From Ahaetulla prasina (taxonomy: Eukaryota; Chordata; Lepidosauria; Squamata; Colubridae): 64,000 nucleotides of DNA. The notes under the pieces are model-generated. The model was not told where the DNA came from. It searched no databases and saw only the letters and a program-made list of their open reading frames with translations. Position numbers and translations under genes: made by a program. Numbering within the stretch: the first letter of the stretch is position 1; every line of letters begins with the position of its first letter. Location: NCBI RefSeq assembly GCF_028640845.1, contig NC_080539.1:175780736-175844735 (forward strand). The letters run 5' to 3'. Shown in pieces: positions 23,099 through 33,369 of this stretch.

Positions 23099-24629
23099 AA
23101 TCATTTTCACTTATAAACCATACTATCTTTCACATTTCATCTGCTGGATTTTCCATTCTTTTATATATTTAAAATTTATTTCCTTACCATCAACTATAAT
23201 TCTCTCTCATTCCATGCATTCTCAGACACAAACAGAAAAAGAAAACATATATCCCATTATATGTTCCACATTTAATTTACTTCTCTCTCTCTTTTTTTTA
23301 ATTTCATTCATTCATTTCAACCTTTTTACAATAATCATATATTTCTTCTAATTTCCATTATTCCAGAAAAAAAAGAAAGTTTCTACCACTATTTTAGTTT
23401 CTTTTCTACTATTCATTTTTCTCCTTCTTTTAACCATTTTCTTTCAGTCACCCCAAGATCTCATCTCTTAATATTTTTCTCCCTTTCTCCCGTTCTTTTA
23501 TCTTCTTCTTTCTCCTTTTCTTGCATCCTCTTTTCCACCTTTTTCTGATTTTTACTCTTTTAATTTTCTCCTTCAATTTTTCTCTATTTCCTCCTCTTCT
23601 CTTTGTTCTGTCACTGCTAATCCCAGTGTAATCATCTATTTTTTTTCACTCTTTTAATTTCCCCTCTCAATCTTTTCTTTTTTTCTTTTTCCCTTTCTTT
23701 TTTAAAATATCTTCCCCTCTCTCCATTTTTATTCTTTCACTATCAATCCCAATATGATCATCTATATTATCCTCACTCATTTCTTCTTCAACATTATATT
23801 TTTGTTCTTGTTTCCTCATAATTTCTTCATAATTTCTTTTTTTATTTTTAAGCCACAGTTCTGCTTGTTTGTTCCCATTAAAGGACTTTCGCACCATTTG
23901 AAGCATCTCCCATAGTTCCTCCCAATTCTCCATGTTTTTGATATGAGGAGAAAAACTTTTTAGATTTATTTATCTTAACTTATATATAGTCCAAATTCAA
24001 GTCCAAAATATTCTCTCTCGCCCCCCTTTTTTTCTATTTTTAAATGGAAGCCAGTTCAAATGTTTTTTTCCCCTAGGTTGTCCAGGTTTCAATTTCAATC
24101 TTGATCTTTACCACAGCTGTTCAAACAAGTACTCCTTCAATGTTCCAATGTTTCTCCTCCCCTTAGACAAAACAATACAATGTCATCTCTTTTGTCTTTT
24201 CCAGCAATGAATCCAATCCACAACTCCAAGCAACAAAATGTCATTCGTTAATACACAAAAGCAGTTTCTATTTCTTCCTCTATTAAATCCTTTCGTTAGC
24301 AAAAGATGCTTCCTCTCAGTCTTCTTCTCCTTTCAACATTTACATTTTCTTCCAAAACCACTTTTAAATCCAGATGGAACATTGTTTCTTTTAGGGCTTT
24401 TGTCTTGTAAATCCTCTTTGTTGTTTGCTTCCTCTCACTTTAAGTTTCCGCATGCCAATTAGCTGCTGCCTTCAAGTCGGAAAATTTTTGAGCTTTAAAA
24501 GTTTTTTCTTCTTACCTGCGAGTAGGCCAATCGCTCGCCTGGTAACAATACTTTGTTCTGATCTCACCTCCTGCTCAGTCTTCTTGTGTGGCCAACCCGG
24601 CTTTGGCAGCTTCTAATGGCTGCCTTTCC

Positions 24630-25270
24630 TGTCATTGAGTCGAAGGCTGGATGCCAGTGCTGCAGTGAATTTGCAACTTCCCTGTTCGGACTGGCCAGTG
24701 CCTTCTTTCTTTGCTGTCCCTCCAGAACAGCTATGGTTCATTGAGAACCCCCAAAACGGGAAGAATTTCAACGTTCACCCCAGAGCACCCGGGCACACCG
24801 TTCCGTCGCGACACTGGCCATGCCCCCTCTCTCAGATATAGACTGTTTTTTGTGCCTGACAACATCCCTGGTTTAAGATCCATGGATTCTTCCTATCCTC
24901 TCTGAAAGGGAAAGCCGATGTAAAAGAACACGAATTCTATGCATAACAATTTGCTATACCAGGATCCATGATTGCCTGTCAATTCCATGTCCATTGATAG
25001 AACTCACTGATAGATCTTTTCCAGCAAGATCTGGACCTAAAGGTAGAAGATTTGCATGGAGGCAGAATGTGCAGTAGATACTAGAATGAGTGTGCATAGC
25101 CTCACTGTCTTACATAGCTAGAACACTAATAGTTCAATCCAAAAATCCAAAAAATGATGTAAGCCATATCTAAGTTGGTTGCTCACAAGCAAAGATGGAA
25201 GTAAGTTCCATGTAAGACACAGTGTCATTGTATGTGGCTTGGCTGCCATATTAACTTGTTTCATTAATCA
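24630..25270. other. No gene recognised
   Basis: Short overlapping frames at 24635-24905 have no domain. The base composition is less AT-rich than its neighbours between 24640 and 24830. Confidence 0.45.
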
Positions 25271-25272
25271 AA

Positions 25273-25495
25273 TGAGCAGCACAGTGGCCTAGAGGTGAAG
25301 ACAGTTGCCTCACACTCAGGAAGAGTTCAATCCTAGGCAGTGACAGGTGTTTCTCTACCAGGGCACAAGGAGAAAACATCTGCTGCAAACTCTACATAGG
25401 CAACAGGAGGGGCATCCCGACAGTAAATGCTCAGTTCCATTCAGTCCCCCAGACCCCATACTGCTAAAAGGACTGTAAAAGAAAAAAAGCAATCA
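25273..25495 (+). mobile_element. tRNA-derived SINE
   Basis: The head has an A-box-like GTGGCCTAGAGGTGAAG and a B-box-like GAGTTCAATCCT, spaced as in a tRNA gene. The body (GGGCATCCCGACAGTAAATG) ends in an A-rich tail with AATCAATCAA units. The family is not named. Confidence 0.55.
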
Positions 25496-25499
25496 ATCA

Positions 25500-26430
25500 A
25501 ACAATGAATAAAATGAGCTCTGAGTTTTTAGACTATACTGACCCTTTTTTAGGAATATTTCATTTTTTGTCATCAACATACGCATAAACATAGAAATAAT
25601 TTGCTCCATATTACTGCAAGTTTTTCACTAGATTCACAGGAAATTTGAGTTGGATCTAGCCTCCATTGCAGGTTATATTTTAATTGCTGACTTACTTCAA
25701 GAATGTATTCTGAATATATCTTGAGTTTAGATTCAACCTTTTCTTTTCACCTGAGTCATAGTACTAGATTAAAAGAACACCAAGAACTTTCAACATTACA
25801 TGGATGGATATAAAAATAATCCTCTGTGGAAAGCTCCTTAGTCTGATTAGCCTATGTATTATCTTAGCATTTCATTTTATTGCACAATAGAGCAAAGCTT
25901 TAAATAACAGAAATGAGCATATTTCAGAAGCATCTTATATCTTCGGTTCTCATGTCAATTATATGCCCTGAGATTATATGGGTTTTGAAACGTTTTTATG
26001 CAGAAATTGTCACCAAAGAAATGATAAAACCATGATTTTGTATTTCATTTCCCCCATCTGTTATCTTAGCAAAGTATACCCCCAGACATCCTTTGTGCTG
26101 CCATAGTAATATAAGAGATCAGAAGAAGCTGTAGCATAACTCACATACCCTCAAATCTATAATAATGTCTTTGGGTTTTGCATTTTAAATACAGCCTTCA
26201 TTGTTGCACTGTACCTTTAGATCCCTTTCCAGACACTACAGAGATTACCTTCGGTAATACCTATTAAGCTGTTCTTTGATATAAAATAATATATGTCATA
26301 AATCATCCAAGAGACTGTCATTAGAATGAAAAGGACCTATTTAAGATCTGTAACAATTTGCTTTTCCATTTTGAAGCGACAGTAGCATTTTAATTACTGA
26401 TTTAAAATCATTACTTGTTTCTTAAAATTA
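25500..26430. other. No gene recognised
   Basis: AT-rich DNA, no family recognised. Confidence 0.5.
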
Positions 26431-26432
26431 TC

Positions 26433-26965
26433 TGGATCATCATCATCATTTTAGCCATTGTCTATCCACTGCAGGATGAAGGCTTCTTCCGCATGTTTCC
26501 AACCAATATGGTCCTGAGCTTTCTTTTGCCAATTGAGCCCACATTACTTGCTGATTTCATAGATCCATCTTGTTTTAGGTCTCTTTCGTGGATGATTTTT
26601 GTCAAGTGGGATCCATTCTGACTGCCTTGGTCCACCTGTCATCAGTTCTTGCTATGTCACCAGCCCATTTCCATTTCAATTCTTTTATTCTCTTTATGAT
26701 ATCGTATACTTTTGTTCATTCTGTATTCCATGTGCAGGTCTTTCTATCTTGCCTTGTAATGTCAAGCATGTATCTTTTTATGACTCTTTGTACCTTTCGT
26801 AGTTTTTGTATCAATTGTGAGGTTAGTGTCCATGTTTTACCAGCATATGTCAGAGCAGGTAGCACATACTGATTGAAAATTTTTCTCTTCAGGCATAGGG
26901 GAAGGTTGTTCTTGAAAATTATGCTTAGTTTTCTGAATGCCTGCCCAACACAGGCAATATTATCT
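26433..26965 (-). pseudogene. RTE-like LINE 3' end, decayed
   Basis: The minus strand encodes, with two or three stops and a frameshift, the C-terminal region of an RTE-type LINE: FKNNLPLCLKRKIFNQYVLP, ALTYAGKTWTL, a WKWAGDIARTDDRWTKAV segment, then WKHAEEAFILQWIDNG. The 3' end passes into GATGATGATGA repeats (plus 26433-26447, ATC units). It differs from the BovB copy at 42.4 kb and from the fragment at 3.2-3.7 kb. Assignment is by remembered motif resemblance. Confidence 0.65.
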
Positions 26966-27222
26966 ACATAATAATTTGTATATATAAATCTGTAAGCCAG
27001 CTATATAGAATTTTCCTTTAAATTTTGCTTTATCTCCATAAAATACAGTGTTGCGTCTAATCTTTTGAATAACTGCAGTGAGGTGTGGGTGGAATTGTCT
27101 TTTGAAAAATGGTTCTGAAATCTCAGCTGGTTGAAAATCAGGCAGCTAATAATGTCCATATTATTCAGAATTCTTCTGTCTGTACTTTATCAATTTTTCT
27201 AACAACTTTCTTTCATCTAATG

Positions 27223-27357
27223 CAGGGGTGTCAAACTTATGTCATCACATCATCGTCACATGTTGTATCACAACTTCTTTACCCTTTGCTAAACTGGGGG
27301 TGGGGGTGGCCAGGGTGTGATGAATCTGGCCCACGGCCCACGAGTTTGACACCCCTG
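27223..27357. mobile_element. hAT-type MITE, second family
   Basis: Termini CAGGGGTGTCAAACT and its complement AGTTTGACACCCCTG are perfect over 15 bp. The 8-bp target duplication atctaatg is perfect (27215-27222 and 27358-27365). The ends are related to, but distinct from, the CAGGGGTCTCCAACC family at 8.9-13.7 kb. No coding capacity. Confidence 0.9.
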
Positions 27358-27469
27358 ATCTAATGGATAAGAAATTAATTTTGTACATCATTTGGGAAAT
27401 AATTTGGAAATGGGTTTTGGAGTGAGTGGGAATATGAATCTAGCACCTGTCTACAATTCCATGGTTGCT

Positions 27470-27680
27470 TGAGAGTACGTTTGGTGTTAAGCAGCTAAGC
27501 TAGGAACTGGGAGCCCTTTGGCATGAAGCTTGCTCAATGACCTTGGCCTAGTCATTCTCTCTCAGCCTTTGGAAGGAGGCAATGATAAATCACTTCTAAA
27601 AAAACCTTGCCAAAAAACAAAACAAAACACCAAACTGCAGGGAATTGTCCAGGCAGTTACCATGAGTCAACAGTAACTTG
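27470..27680 (+). mobile_element. tRNA-derived SINE, degenerate
   Basis: Parallel to the next SINE over its length: TTAAGCAGCTAAGCTAGGAA corresponds to TTAAGGCATCAAACCAGAAA, and both share CTGCAGGGA plus a CAGGCAGT/CAGGTAAT-like 3' part. It ends GTCAACAGTAACTTGAAAA. Confidence 0.5.
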
Positions 27681-27689
27681 AAAATACTG

Positions 27690-27890
27690 TGTTTGGTGCC
27701 ATGGTTAAGGCATCAAACCAGAAACTGGAAGACTGTGAATTTTAGTCCCATAAAGCCAGATGGGTGGTCCAGGATCAGTCACTCAGCCATAGGAAGAAGG
27801 CAATGGCAAACCATTTCTGAAAAACCTCACCAAGAAAACTGCAGGGACTTATCCAGGTAATTGACAGGCGGCATTATTGACTTGAAGACA
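27690..27890 (+). mobile_element. tRNA-derived SINE, same family in tandem
   Basis: Head GTGCCATGGTTAAGGC with a B-box-like TTTTAGTCCC, then GGTGGTCCAGGATCAGTCAC, and a 3' end with CTGCAGGGACTT and TTATTGACTTGAAG. It lies directly after a related copy in the same direction, so the pair could be a tandem duplication or two insertions. Confidence 0.55.
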
Positions 27891-27899
27891 CCCCTTTCC

Positions 27900-28490
27900 C
27901 AAAAAGGCTATCTGGTGCAGCTACCAAATAATCCTAGAAAAAGTCATGGCAGGAATAGAACATTGCAGATACAGTAGCTGCTACATTTCAATTCTTTCCC
28001 ATTCTAAAGCCCTTTTTGGTCTGGAACTGAGTTTGAAGCATTGTGCAACCTTTCAGAATGTAGCCATGACATTTTACCACCTTTGGAAAAGTTGAATGTT
28101 ACTGCAAAATTCTCAAGGGCAATCCTGAATTTAATGTAGTTATTATGAGGCCAACGGATGTGTATACAAGTCATGTCTTTCATTCTATAGTCAATTCTCC
28201 AGTGGTCTGTAGCCTCCCTGGCTTGCTGACTTAATAAATACCTCCTAGAAAGTACAGGATAACTAGACAGCCAGGTTATTGGGCATTCATGTGTACCAGA
28301 AAAACAACAACTACTATACACCCTTCACCAGAAAATGAATTCATCAAGTTATAACCACCTAGAGTATGAAAAACAGCAGGGAACAAAAGCATTTGAAGGA
28401 CAATTTCACCATATTGTTACTTGCACTGATTTCACTGGACAATACAAATTTTGCTTCCTGACCACTTTTGTTTATACCTTACAGATTTTT
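27900..28490. other. No gene recognised
   Basis: No clear feature. It may contain a decayed upstream part of the remnant that starts at about 28500, but I cannot show it. Confidence 0.4.
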
Positions 28491-28499
28491 GGCTGCTTA

Positions 28500-29510
28500 T
28501 CACACAAATAACCTGTAAAATAACCTATCATGTGCTGTTTTATATAAATCTTCTTTTTTAACAAAATGGCAATGTACATACTTCAGGTAGCTGTTGGTTA
28601 CAATGCACACATGAAAGAAACATACAAAATCATGGATCTGTTGTTGACGCACATCTACTACACCAAGGACAACTGAAATATCTGTGGAGATCTGAAAGAG
28701 TGGCTCTGCTGCTTGGAATGCAGCTCCGATATACCAAGTATTGTTGTTGCCTATGTGAAGGGGATAGCCATGCAAGAAAGTTGCATCCCATAAAAATAAA
28801 ACTGCTACTCTGAAAGATTTGGTTCCAAGACAGGAAAATGTGGCATATGAACCAGATATTTTTGTCTCAGCTTCTCATAAAACTTGGACTGATGAAAATT
28901 TTTGTGAAAGCAATGATCAAGGAAGGTTGGGGAAGGCTTTTGTTATTTGAGACAGATGTTTTCAAGAATAATGATGCCAAGATTAAGGAAGGCATTTTTG
29001 TTGATCCATGGATGTAATCAGTGACAAGCAGTTTGAAGATCTGCTAGTGGGGCCAGAGAAAATTGCTGGGAAAGCATTCAAGAGTGCAGCTGAGAATTTT
29101 CTTGGCAACTACAGAGCACTGTAGTTGCTACACAGTGCTCTGTACTACACAGCTGGTTGACAAAAACTTACAGCATACAAGACCATGAAGTTTAAGATGT
29201 CACATTCACACTTGGACTTCTTTCACGAAAATCTAGATGTCGTCACTAATGAACATGATGAAAGATTTCACTAGGATATTGCTACAATGGAAAAACGGTG
29301 TCATGGCAACAGGAATCTATAAATGCTGGCTGACTGTTGTTGGACACTACAGTAAGATGTATTGGATACTGAGTGCAAATGAAAATCAGCAGCAAAGCAC
29401 TTTTGGCCCTCTTGAACTCATGCAGAGTATCAGAATCATTATGCGATTAAATACATTGCACTCATTCAAAGTTAATTTTATATTTCTCAAGATTCCTACA
29501 TGATACAGTC
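28500..29510 (+). pseudogene. Decayed coding remnant of an unnamed multicopy animal gene family
   Basis: Collinear peptides appear on the plus strand in changing frames: AHMKETYKIMDLLLTHI, YTKDN-NICGDLK (about 28655-28690, with TGA at an expected tryptophan), then LLLGMQLRYTKYCCCLCE (about 28705-28765), IKLGLMK (about 28875-28900), AKIKEGIFVDP, KAFKSAAENFLGN (about 29065-29105), SHSHLDFFHENLDVVTNEHD (about 29203-29262), DIATMEKRCHGN and MLADCCWTL. The order matches a protein family that I recall as unannotated, multicopy and widespread in arthropods and vertebrates, probably transposon-related. Many stops and frameshifts make it a pseudogene. Function unknown. Confidence 0.6.
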
Positions 29511-29574
29511 ATTCTGAAATTAAATTTGTATTCAGGGGTCTATCATAATTACCAAATGATTTTCGAGAAGCATT

Positions 29575-29596
29575 CTTTTTAAAAAAAAAAAAAAAA
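29575..29596 (+). repeat. Poly-A run
   Basis: An A run shortly downstream of the 28.5-29.5 kb remnant. It could be a retroposed tail, or simply low complexity. Confidence 0.5.
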
Positions 29597-29599
29597 GTG

Positions 29600-29995
29600 T
29601 TGTTCGGTATTTCCAGTCCATATTTGGGCTCAGTTCCAAATGTTGACCTTTACCTCAATGGCTTCAAGGACCACTTTCTTCTGCAAATACTGTATCTGCA
29701 CAGTTCCCAAGATCATCTTTGGAGACCCTTTTCTGGTTACTGCGTGTCAATCGAATAAAGTGAAAGGGTTCAGTGAAAACTGGGGTTATATCCCCAGTTA
29801 TGAAAAGTCTTGTTTGGATACATTTATCTAGTTCCTCCTTGGTAGGTTTTTGAGTCTGATTCATTTTCCCCAGGTAGGTTTATGTTAAGACCTTGTAGTG
29901 TTTTCCAATTCTAGAATGGCAGGCATTACATTTTATTTTATTTTATTTTTGCTCCTTTTGTTTATTTTAGACTCAGGGATAGTACGCATAATCTT
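29600..29995. other. No gene recognised
   Basis: Frames at 29640-29864 overlap on opposite strands without a domain. An ATTTT-rich run lies at 29930-29950. Confidence 0.4.
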
Positions 29996-29997
29996 AT

Positions 29998-30185
29998 TAT
30001 TTTTTATTATTTTATTTATTTGATTTTTATACCGCCCTTCTCCCGAAGGACTCAGGGCGGTGTACAGGCAGAATAAAACAACAATACAAAATACAATTAA
30101 AATACAATTTAAAAAACTTATTTAAATTAGCCTGAAAATTTAAAAAAATTTACCTTACACTAAAACCCCATTTAAAATCTTCCTT
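29998..30185 (-). mobile_element. L2 3' UTR fragment
   Basis: The plus strand reads TTTTATTTATTTGATTTTTA, ACCGCCCTTCTCCCGAAGGA and CTCAGGGCGGTGTACAG. This is the reverse complement of the L2 3' terminus at 13310-13350. The A/T-rich 3' UTR follows to about 30185. No coding part is present. Confidence 0.8.
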
Positions 30186-30189
30186 GATT

Positions 30190-31490
30190 TCTTTGTTTAT
30201 TCATATTTATATCAATGAGTGCAGACATTTAAGTCTTTTAATGAAGTTCTAGAAAATAAACCTTTTCTTTTCTTTCCTGCCCACACACCCATCCTCTTGG
30301 AACAAGTTTTTTCCCCAAATGTACCGTTTTAAAGAATTATTCATCTGAGGTGGAAAAATACTTAAAAAGCATAGATTTGCAGCTCAGAAGAAAATGAAAC
30401 AGCAATTCTTTACAGGCAGTGAAACATGCTTTTAATCTTAAAAATTATAGTTCAGAGGGTGAGGACAAAATAGATAAGAAGGGAAGGAACCTAGGCAGAG
30501 ATGATATTTAAAATAATTAGTATATTTCCAAGATTCCTTCCTTGTAGAAGTAGATGGGTATATTTGTGCTTCTTCAGAACAATTTCAAATTATTGGAACA
30601 CTTCACTTTGAAGATGATCAGACCTTGGATCGTACAGAACGTAGAGGGATATAAGATTATAAGAACTCTTGAAATTGTTTAAAATATTGATTTTGTACAA
30701 AATTGATTTTTCCAAGGTTTTATTTCTTCAATGGCTAAGTAATTACAGGAGAACAAGCACTGAAGTACTTGGGTCCAAAAGGACAGTGTCTGCCTCCATT
30801 TCTTCTTTCTCTTTCTCCCGCTTGGATAGACACATTCTCCTTTGTTCTTTTTATAAATCCTTCGCTGACCAAGGAACCAGGAAGTTATTTGGGGGTCACG
30901 ATGAGGTCAGGTTACAAAGCTAGCTTTTTCCAACCTATCCTTAAAGGAGCAGGATAGCACTTCACCATCCTTAAGATTAAACCAAAGGGCCAATAGTGTA
31001 TTGGCCTGACTTTTGTTTAGCTCTTTCTAAAAGATCCCATCACAGATTGTATAATTAGAGTCCCACTAATTTGCAGGATTTAAGAAACTGCTGGTTAATG
31101 TGGATTCAATTTCTCCTAATGCATAACTTGTGTTTTGTTTATTTAATGTATAAATAAGGTTTAAGAAACACATAGGTGATTCTGGGTGGCTTTACAACAT
31201 ACATTACAACTGCTATCTTGTTTATCATTGGATGTAGGTAGATCAGAAATGTTTCCTAAAACCAGTTTTCTTGTGGGTAGTGTGAAAAGAAAAGGCAAGA
31301 CATTGCCTGCAGAGGGATAGACTTCAAAGGCCTAGACTGGCCTTTTAACTGCCATTTTAATTCCTTTGTGCCCCTTTTCCAACTGCCTTTTTCATGAAAT
31401 CATCCTTTCTTATGAAAGTCTGATTGTAACATTGAAATATTGTGTAATGCCACTGAAAATGCCTAGGCTTTTGCATAGGATGTAACATTC
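30190..31490. other. No gene recognised
   Basis: AT-rich DNA; no family recognised. Confidence 0.5.
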
Positions 31491-31552
31491 GTATGTATGT
31501 ATGTATGTATGTATGTATGTATGTATGTATGTATGTATGTATGTATGTATTT
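31491..31552 (+). repeat. (GTAT)n microsatellite
   Basis: About 15 uninterrupted tetranucleotide units, followed at once by a fragment of the TA-type MITE. Confidence 0.95.
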
Positions 31553-31574
31553 TGAGGTTTATCTGTTACTTCAG

Positions 31575-31682
31575 AGGGTGGCAAAAGTTGTAAAATGGGA
31601 TGCAACTCACTTAACAACTGCCTTGTTTAGCAATGGACATTCTGGGCTCGCTTGTGGTCATAAATCCAGGACTACCTGTATT
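31575..31682. mobile_element. Partial copy of the palindromic TA-type MITE
   Basis: Corresponds to the right third of the element at 4222-4620: AACTCACTTAACAA, then a TTTAGCAATGGACATTCTGG segment, then AGGACTACCTGTA. The left part is missing and replaced by the GTAT microsatellite. Confidence 0.65.
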
Positions 31683-31699
31683 GGAAAGAGCATTACAGG

Positions 31700-32208
31700 G
31701 AACCAGCAAATTGTAATATTGTGTGTGTTTTAATGATTTTTATTATTTACTTAACACATTTATACCTGTTGCAATTGCAAGACTCTTGGAAACATCATTT
31801 AAGCACCTGGGAAATACAGTGGCTTGGGATGAGACTAAAAATCAATAAAAATATATAAGTAAAATATTTCAGTTTATTCCATCACAAACACATATACTTT
31901 ATGCTGCTAGCTTTTGTAATGATTTTATATTGATATATTTTTACAAGCCACCTTGCAAAAGGAATTGCAATTGGATGGCATATAAATTTATTAAACTAGC
32001 AGGCTGTGAAAAAAAAAACTGTTTTAACTGGGTGATCAAATTGCATCTAGAAATTCTAATGCTTTATTTTCCATTTTGAAAAATCAGCATGTCTTTCATA
32101 TTTTGGGAATCATAGTAAAAAAGTGATTGCAATGTGTATATTTTAAGCAAATATTGCTGGCGTGGTGACATGCAGAAAACAAGGATTATGTCTATCCCCA
32201 TTAACAGG
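31700..32208. other. No gene; possible retroposon tail at 31930-32000
   Basis: GGATGGCATATAAATTTATT resembles a LINE/SINE 3' terminus, but no body was recognised. Confidence 0.35.
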
Positions 32209-33146
32209 GATCGATCCTCTCGCCCTTTCTGTTCAACATCTACATGAAGCCGCTGGGTGAGATCATCAGTGGGTTCGGTGTGAAGTACCAGCTGTACGCG
32301 GATGACACCCAGCTGTACTTTTCCACACCGGACCACCCCAACGAAGCTATCGAAGTGCTGTCCCGGTGTCTAGAGGCCGTACGGGTCTGGATGGGGAGAA
32401 ACAGGCTCAAGCTCAATCCCTCCAAGACAGAGTGGCTGTGGATGCCGGCATCCCGGTACAGTCAGCTAAATCCGCGGCTGACCATCGGTGGCGAGTCATT
32501 GGCCCCGATGGAGAGGGTGCGCAACTTAGACGTCCTCCTGGATGAACGGCTGTCTCTAGAAGATCATTTGACGGCCGTCTCCAGGAGAGCGTTCTACCAG
32601 GTTCGCCTGGTGCGCCAGTTGCGCCCCTTTCTGGACCGGGAGGCCCTATGCACGGTCACTCACGCTCTTGTGACGTCTCGCCTGGATTACTGCAACGCTC
32701 TCTACATGGGGCTTCCCTTGAAGGGCATCCGGAGGCTGCAGTTAGTCCAGAATGCGGCTGCGCGGGTGATAGAGGGAGCCCCTCGTGGCTCCCGCATAAC
32801 ACCCATCCTGCGCAGGCTGCACTGGCTACCTGTGGCCTTCCGGGTGCGCTTCAAGGTTTTGGTGACCACCTTTAAAGCGCTCCATGGCATAGGGCCGGGT
32901 TATCTACGGGACCGCCTACTGCGACCAGATACCTCTCACCGACCCGTGCGCTCTCACAGAGAGGGACTCCTCAGGGTGCCATCAGCTAGGCAGTGTCGTT
33001 TGGCGATGCCCAGGGGAAGGGCCTTCTCTGTGGGGGCTCCCACCCTCTGGAACGAACTCCCCCCAGGACTCCGTCAACTTCCTGACCTTCGAACCTTCCG
33101 TCGCGAGCTCAAGACACATTTATTCATCTGTGCAGGACTGGCTTAG
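32209..33146 (+). CDS. L2 reverse transcriptase C-terminal region, open but partial
   Basis: Open from the truncation point to the stop codon at 33144-33146. The ATG at 32244 is internal and not a natural start. Counting from it, YADD is at residues 18-21, followed by [20 protein letters not shown], then [33 protein letters not shown] and [20 protein letters not shown]. The first RT blocks and the endonuclease are absent, so it cannot act on its own. No stop or frameshift occurs in about 310 codons. Confidence 0.85.
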
Positions 33147-33360
33147 ATTTTAAATTTAGAGGGGTTTTAAATTGATTTTAATATTTATATTTTATATTTA
33201 TATTTCTATTTTTAATAATTTGGGTGTTAGAATAAGTTTTTTAAGGATTATTTTAATTTGTATATTGATGTTTTATATGCCTGTGAACCGCCCTGAGTCC
33301 TTTGGGAGATAGGGCGGTATATAAATTTGAATAATAAATAAATAAATAAATAAATAAACA
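32209..33360 (+). mobile_element. L2-clade LINE, 5'-truncated, best preserved copy
   Basis: Begins within the RT block [13 protein letters not shown], has YADD, the whole C-terminal region, a 3' UTR with CCGCCCTGAGTCC plus a TTTGGGAGATAGGGCGG hairpin (33288-33318), and an AATAAATAAATAAA tail. It is the least damaged of the three L2 copies, which suggests it is younger than the copy at 5470-6995. Confidence 0.9.
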
Positions 33361-33369
33361 AAAATGACA

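Larger units (their letters stand above)
20300..24620 (-). mobile_element. Possible internally deleted L1-like LINE (interrupted)
   Basis: Tentative. On the minus strand the right end (24620 downward) is GC-richer, like a 5' UTR. Next comes an 88-codon frame (23667-23933) starting MENWEELWEMLQMVRK, rich in lysine and glutamate and plausibly coiled-coil as in an ORF1 protein. Long purine-rich decayed sequence follows, ending at about 20320 with an AATAAAAACTTGTTC-like terminus. No ORF2 was seen. A CR1/Jockey LINE (21020-22915) and an L2 tail (23025-23095) sit inside it. It could instead be an unrelated purine-rich repeat. Confidence 0.35.
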
